Positions 4,834 to 7,448 of a stretch of DNA of 7,448 bases are shown one piece after another. A model generated the notes under the pieces. That model was not told where the DNA came from, made no database searches, and saw only the letters and a list, made by a program, of their open reading frames with translations. Origin of the DNA: Myxococcota bacterium (GTDB lineage: Bacteria; Myxococcota_C; UBA6777); assembly GCA_963169055.1 (NCBI GenBank), contig CAUJFU010000186.1:1-7448 (forward strand), in the 5' to 3' direction. Every line of letters begins with the position of its first letter. Position 1 is the stretch's first letter. Position numbers and translations under genes: made by a program.

Positions 4834-7427
4834 GAATTTTCCTTTGGCTGCACAGGTTCCGCCCAAAGAACGGTCATCGCCAAACTGGCAAGCGCGATCA
4901 ACCATGCCAAGCCCCATAACGCAAGGCCCACAAACACCGAACGTGAACGATAGGCAAGGTGCAAGGTATGTCGGCCTTTTGGGATCACCACCGCTTGCAT
5001 CAAGACGTTGGCGCGCAACAGCGGAACAGGTTTGAAATCCAAAGAGGCCGTCCATCCCGGCCAAAAGCGCTCATTGATCAAGAGGATGCCATCTTGGGGA
5101 GCGTCGATCAAAGCGATCAGATGTTGTCCATCCGCTTGGAGGATCTTGGCTGCGAGCGGCTTGGCAGGACAGGGCGGCGGCAAAAAGCGAAACACCACCC
5201 GCCCGCTGGGTGATGAAGCCCTCTCACGACGGGCAGGAGGCACCAGAGGACGGCTTGTCACACTCCTCTGTGTCGTAGAAGAAAGCACAGGCCGCGATGT
5301 CGGTAGATGCGGGCGCACAGCACTTTTCTGTGCAGCAGAAGAGGGCAGATGCGGGCGCACGAGGCTTTTCTGTGCCGCAGAAGAGGGCAGATGCGGGCGC
5401 ACAGCGCTTTTCTGTGCTGCGGGAAAGGACTTGAGGGTGGGAGGCTCGATCACCTTTTGGGCGATCAGACGGGGAGGCGGCGGCGTATGCGGGGAGGCTT
5501 CGACAACGATATCGCAGGTCGGGTCGAGAGAGGCGAGTTGACGGACAGCGTCCTGCCAACGCGCAACCACCCGCCAACGCGGAAGCCATTGGACACGGGC
5601 CGCGATCGGACGACGGCTTTCGTGAAGCGCAGCTTTGGCGTCCGTTTCGGTCGGCAGATAGGCTTGTTGAAGCGAAGAAGGATGAGAGAAAAAGCGCAGG
5701 TGATGCAGAGAATTTCCCGGACGCGATGTGATCACGTGAGAAACCCCATACAACCGAAGGATCGAAGGATGTTTTTTGATCTCTTCCATCACAGCCCTAT
5801 CGCGAAGCGTCTGTCGTGGAAGCTCCGCCCCTTCCAATGCGCGCAAACCAAACAGCGCGCTCGCCAGCTTGGGCGCTTCATCGTGTACGTTAAAGATGCG
5901 TTGGTGTTGCTGCGCGGGTGGAGGGATGCGCACCAACATCTCTCCCTGCCGATCGAGGTACTCCGAAAAGCTGCGATGCCCGCTTTGCCGCGTATGCGGT
6001 GCGATATCCAACCACACCAACAACACAAAGCAAAGACTCCATCCCCACACAAAACGCCGACGCACCCGCCAAACACAATACAACATCCCACCGCAAAGAA
6101 CCCATTGCTGAAAGATCTGTGTTTCTTGGCCTTGCGAAAAACGACCATGCGAAAGGCTCCACAACGAGGCGCTCAACAACACCACGCCCGCCACGCCCCA
6201 CAACACCGACAAAGCCACGAGATAGAACCGCTGCCAACCCTTTGGATCAGGCCGAAGCAAGGCTTGAAACCCAAGCGCCGCAAGCACACAACAAGCAGGG
6301 CTGATCAAGGCCAAATAGCGATCAGGGCGAGAAGTCAGATATGGTAGCGTAAACAAAAAAGAGGGCGTCGGATCAAATCCCCGCATCTGCGGCCACGCCG
6401 CAAACAAAAGCCCCCAAAACACCAACGTCGAACACGCCCATAGCACACGTCGTGATGCCTCACTCGCCCACGCCGCCAAAAACAACGGAACAAAAAAGAT
6501 ACCGTGATACAGATGATTTCCGTATTGTGGTGAAAAGAATCCCCATAAGCGAAACAGCGGAAATTCGTGGCTCGACACATGATGCGGAGGAAGTTCTCGG
6601 GCAAGTTCAAGATAGGGCAACCCCCAACTCGCGCCCCACAACCCCACCAAAACAACCACATAGCCCAATCCCAAAAAAGTCTCGCGGGGACGCTCGATCC
6701 CATCCCACAAAAATCGAAACAGCGTATAAAACCCCGCAAACACCGCCAACAACAAAAATCCTGCTGGGCTACCACTCAAACACCCAAACCCCAAAAACAA
6801 CGCCAACCACGTCGCTCGCTTGAGTGTCGCGATCTCCAAAAAACGTTCGAGACTCCACAGCACCCACGGCAACCACAGCACCGCCGCAAACAAATGCGTC
6901 CCGTAAAACAACGGCGTCAAACCCGCCACCGAAAATAACGTCCCACCAAACCATGCCGCACGCGGATCAACCCGAATGATCCGCAAGTACAGATACATCC
7001 CCCATCCCGCCAACGCGATCTGCCACATCAACAACGATTGAAAAACCAAAAACTCATGCGTCCGAAATAGCGCAAAATACAACAAATAAGGCCAATGGCT
7101 CGGACTATACAGCCCCAACGATGGCTCCGCCGCCAACGGCCATCCACCCCCCAACCAAGGATCCCACTGCGCCCAACCTTGCGAAAATAACGCATTCACC
7201 GCACTTTGGAAACGTGGCCAACGCTCCTCAAAAAAATTCCACGCGACATATCCCCGCTCCTGCGGCAAACCAAACCACAACCGCCAAAAATGCAACCAAG
7301 GTAATGCAAAAAACCATGCAACGATCAAGACTTCTTGCCAACGCTGAAGCGAAAAACACGAAACACGCGGGCGCGCAAGACGCAAAGCATCGCACCCCTT
7401 TGGGGCTGTATCAAGCGAGGTCATCAT
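4830..7427 (-). CDS. YfhO-like large membrane protein, probable lipid-linked-sugar transferase (GT-C type)
   Basis: The 865-residue product has about 12 membrane segments between residues 33 and 474, a long extracytoplasmic region (about 475-828), and a final helix (about 829-852). YfhO family features are visible. The first outer loop reads W-D-P-W-L-G-G-G-W-P (88-97) followed by Y-S-P-S-H-W-P. Near the C-terminus is N-E-R-F-W-P-G-W-T-A-S-L-D (785-797), then L-R-A-N-V (804-808) and G-R-H-T-L-H-L-A-Y (818-826). In Firmicutes, YfhO uses undecaprenyl-phosphate-GlcNAc made by CsbB to decorate a surface polymer. The coupled glycosyltransferase downstream fits the same role, with an unknown acceptor. 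In the first loop, where related proteins usually have a conserved Asp, I see N64 and E67-E68, so the catalytic acid is uncertain. Residues 660-745 are a Pro/Ala/Ser-rich insertion containing a tandem repeat. The start may be ATG 7427 or 7424; the upstream GAGAG is weak and the window ends close by. Confidence 0.87.
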   Translation of the reverse strand: MMTSLDTAPKGCDALRLARPRVSCFSLQRWQEVLIVAWFFALPWLHFWRLWFGLPQERGYVAWNFFEERWPRFQSAVNALFSQGWAQWDPWLGGGWPLAAEPSLGLYSPSHWPYLLYFALFRTHEFLVFQSLLMWQIALAGWGMYLYLRIIRVDPRAAWFGGTLFSVAGLTPLFYGTHLFAAVLWLPWVLWSLERFLEIATLKRATWLALFLGFGCLSGSPAGFLLLAVFAGFYTLFRFLWDGIERPRETFLGLGYVVVLVGLWGASWGLPYLELARELPPHHVSSHEFPLFRLWGFFSPQYGNHLYHGIFFVPLFLAAWASEASRRVLWACSTLVFWGLLFAAWPQMRGFDPTPSFLFTLPYLTSRPDRYLALISPACCVLAALGFQALLRPDPKGWQRFYLVALSVLWGVAGVVLLSASLWSLSHGRFSQGQETQIFQQWVLCGGMLYCVWRVRRRFVWGWSLCFVLLVWLDIAPHTRQSGHRSFSEYLDRQGEMLVRIPPPAQQHQRIFNVHDEAPKLASALFGLRALEGAELPRQTLRDRAVMEEIKKHPSILRLYGVSHVITSRPGNSLHHLRFFSHPSSLQQAYLPTETDAKAALHESRRPIAARVQWLPRWRVVARWQDAVRQLASLDPTCDIVVEASPHTPPPPRLIAQKVIEPPTLKSFPAAQKSAVRPHLPSSAAQKSLVRPHLPSSAAQKSAVRPHLPTSRPVLSSTTQRSVTSRPLVPPARRERASSPSGRVVFRFLPPPCPAKPLAAKILQADGQHLIALIDAPQDGILLINERFWPGWTASLDFKPVPLLRANVLMQAVVIPKGRHTLHLAYRSRSVFVGLALWGLAWLIALASLAMTVLWAEPVQPKENS
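4840..4844 (-). promoter_or_regulatory. Ribosome binding site of the glycosyltransferase, inside the upstream gene
   Basis: On the minus strand AAGGA lies 6 nt before ATG 4833, inside the last codons of the YfhO-like gene. With the 4-bp ATGA overlap this supports re-initiation coupling and the 4833 start. Confidence 0.7.
5295..5420 (-). repeat. Three in-frame 42-bp tandem repeats coding AAQKS(A/L)VRPHLP(S/T)S
   Basis: The copies are 5379-5420, 5337-5378 and 5295-5336, in protein order residues 670-683, 684-697 and 698-711. They differ at only a few bases; the visible residue changes are A to L in copy 2 and S to T in copy 3. A decayed relative (T-T-Q-R-S-V-T-S-R-P-L-V-P-P, residues 718-731) lies at about 5235-5276. 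The unit is 14 codons, so gain or loss of copies keeps the frame. The repeat encodes a basic, Pro-rich, probably disordered linker between two parts of the extracytoplasmic domain. Confidence 0.95.
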
Positions 7428-7448
7428 CGTACAAAACTCTCAAAAAAG

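Noticed and set aside
4834-5064. N-terminal extension of the glycosyltransferase to 5064
   Set aside because: It would overlap the YfhO-like gene by over 230 bp, has no family similarity, and bypasses the ATGA overlap with its ribosome binding site.
5307-6347. Plus-strand open frame of 346 codons opposite the YfhO-like gene
   Set aside because: Its product is Arg/His/Gln-rich without domains, as expected from the reverse strand of a G/T-rich membrane gene. The minus-strand frame has clear family motifs.

Overview
The window carries six genes that I consider real, plus two small repeat elements with terminal inverted repeats. Base composition is mid-range (about half G+C by eye). The lipoprotein and the exported ChaN-like protein resemble uncharacterised proteins I recall from Myxococcota/Deltaproteobacteria, so a myxobacterium-like Gram-negative is my best guess. 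That guess rests on memory of protein style and not on a marker gene. There is no rRNA, tRNA, CRISPR array, intact insertion sequence or recognisable defence system.

Layout from left to right. At 1-128 (minus strand) is the start of a small protein that runs off the left edge. A 240-bp divergent spacer follows. Next is a plus-strand pair: a lipoprotein (369-863) and a UPF0104/YbhN-like multi-pass membrane protein (894-1916). The second gene overlaps, tail to tail by 37 bp, an exported ChaN/EreA-like protein on the minus strand (1880-2869). The stretch 2870-3180 holds no gene; it is filled by two abutting, miniature-transposon-like repeats. From there to the right edge everything is on the minus strand: a short unknown protein (3181-3597), a family 2 glycosyltransferase with two C-terminal membrane helices (3766-4833), and an 865-residue YfhO-like membrane protein (4830-7427).

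The best functional story is the right-hand pair. The YfhO-like gene is transcribed first, and its stop overlaps the glycosyltransferase start in an ATGA, so the two are almost certainly co-translated. The pairing matches the known logic of polyprenyl-phosphate-sugar systems (CsbB/YfhO in Bacillus, GtrB-type systems). A membrane-anchored family 2 enzyme loads a sugar onto a lipid carrier, and a large multi-pass protein transfers it to an acceptor outside the cytoplasm. The sugar and the acceptor cannot be read from the sequence. Inside the YfhO-like gene is an in-frame 42-bp tandem repeat in the extracytoplasmic linker.

The most unusual DNA is the 2881-3183 repeat pair. It begins 11 nt upstream of one gene's start codon and ends on the stop codon of the next gene, so it has probably reshaped both the upstream region of the ChaN-like gene and the 3' end of the unknown gene.
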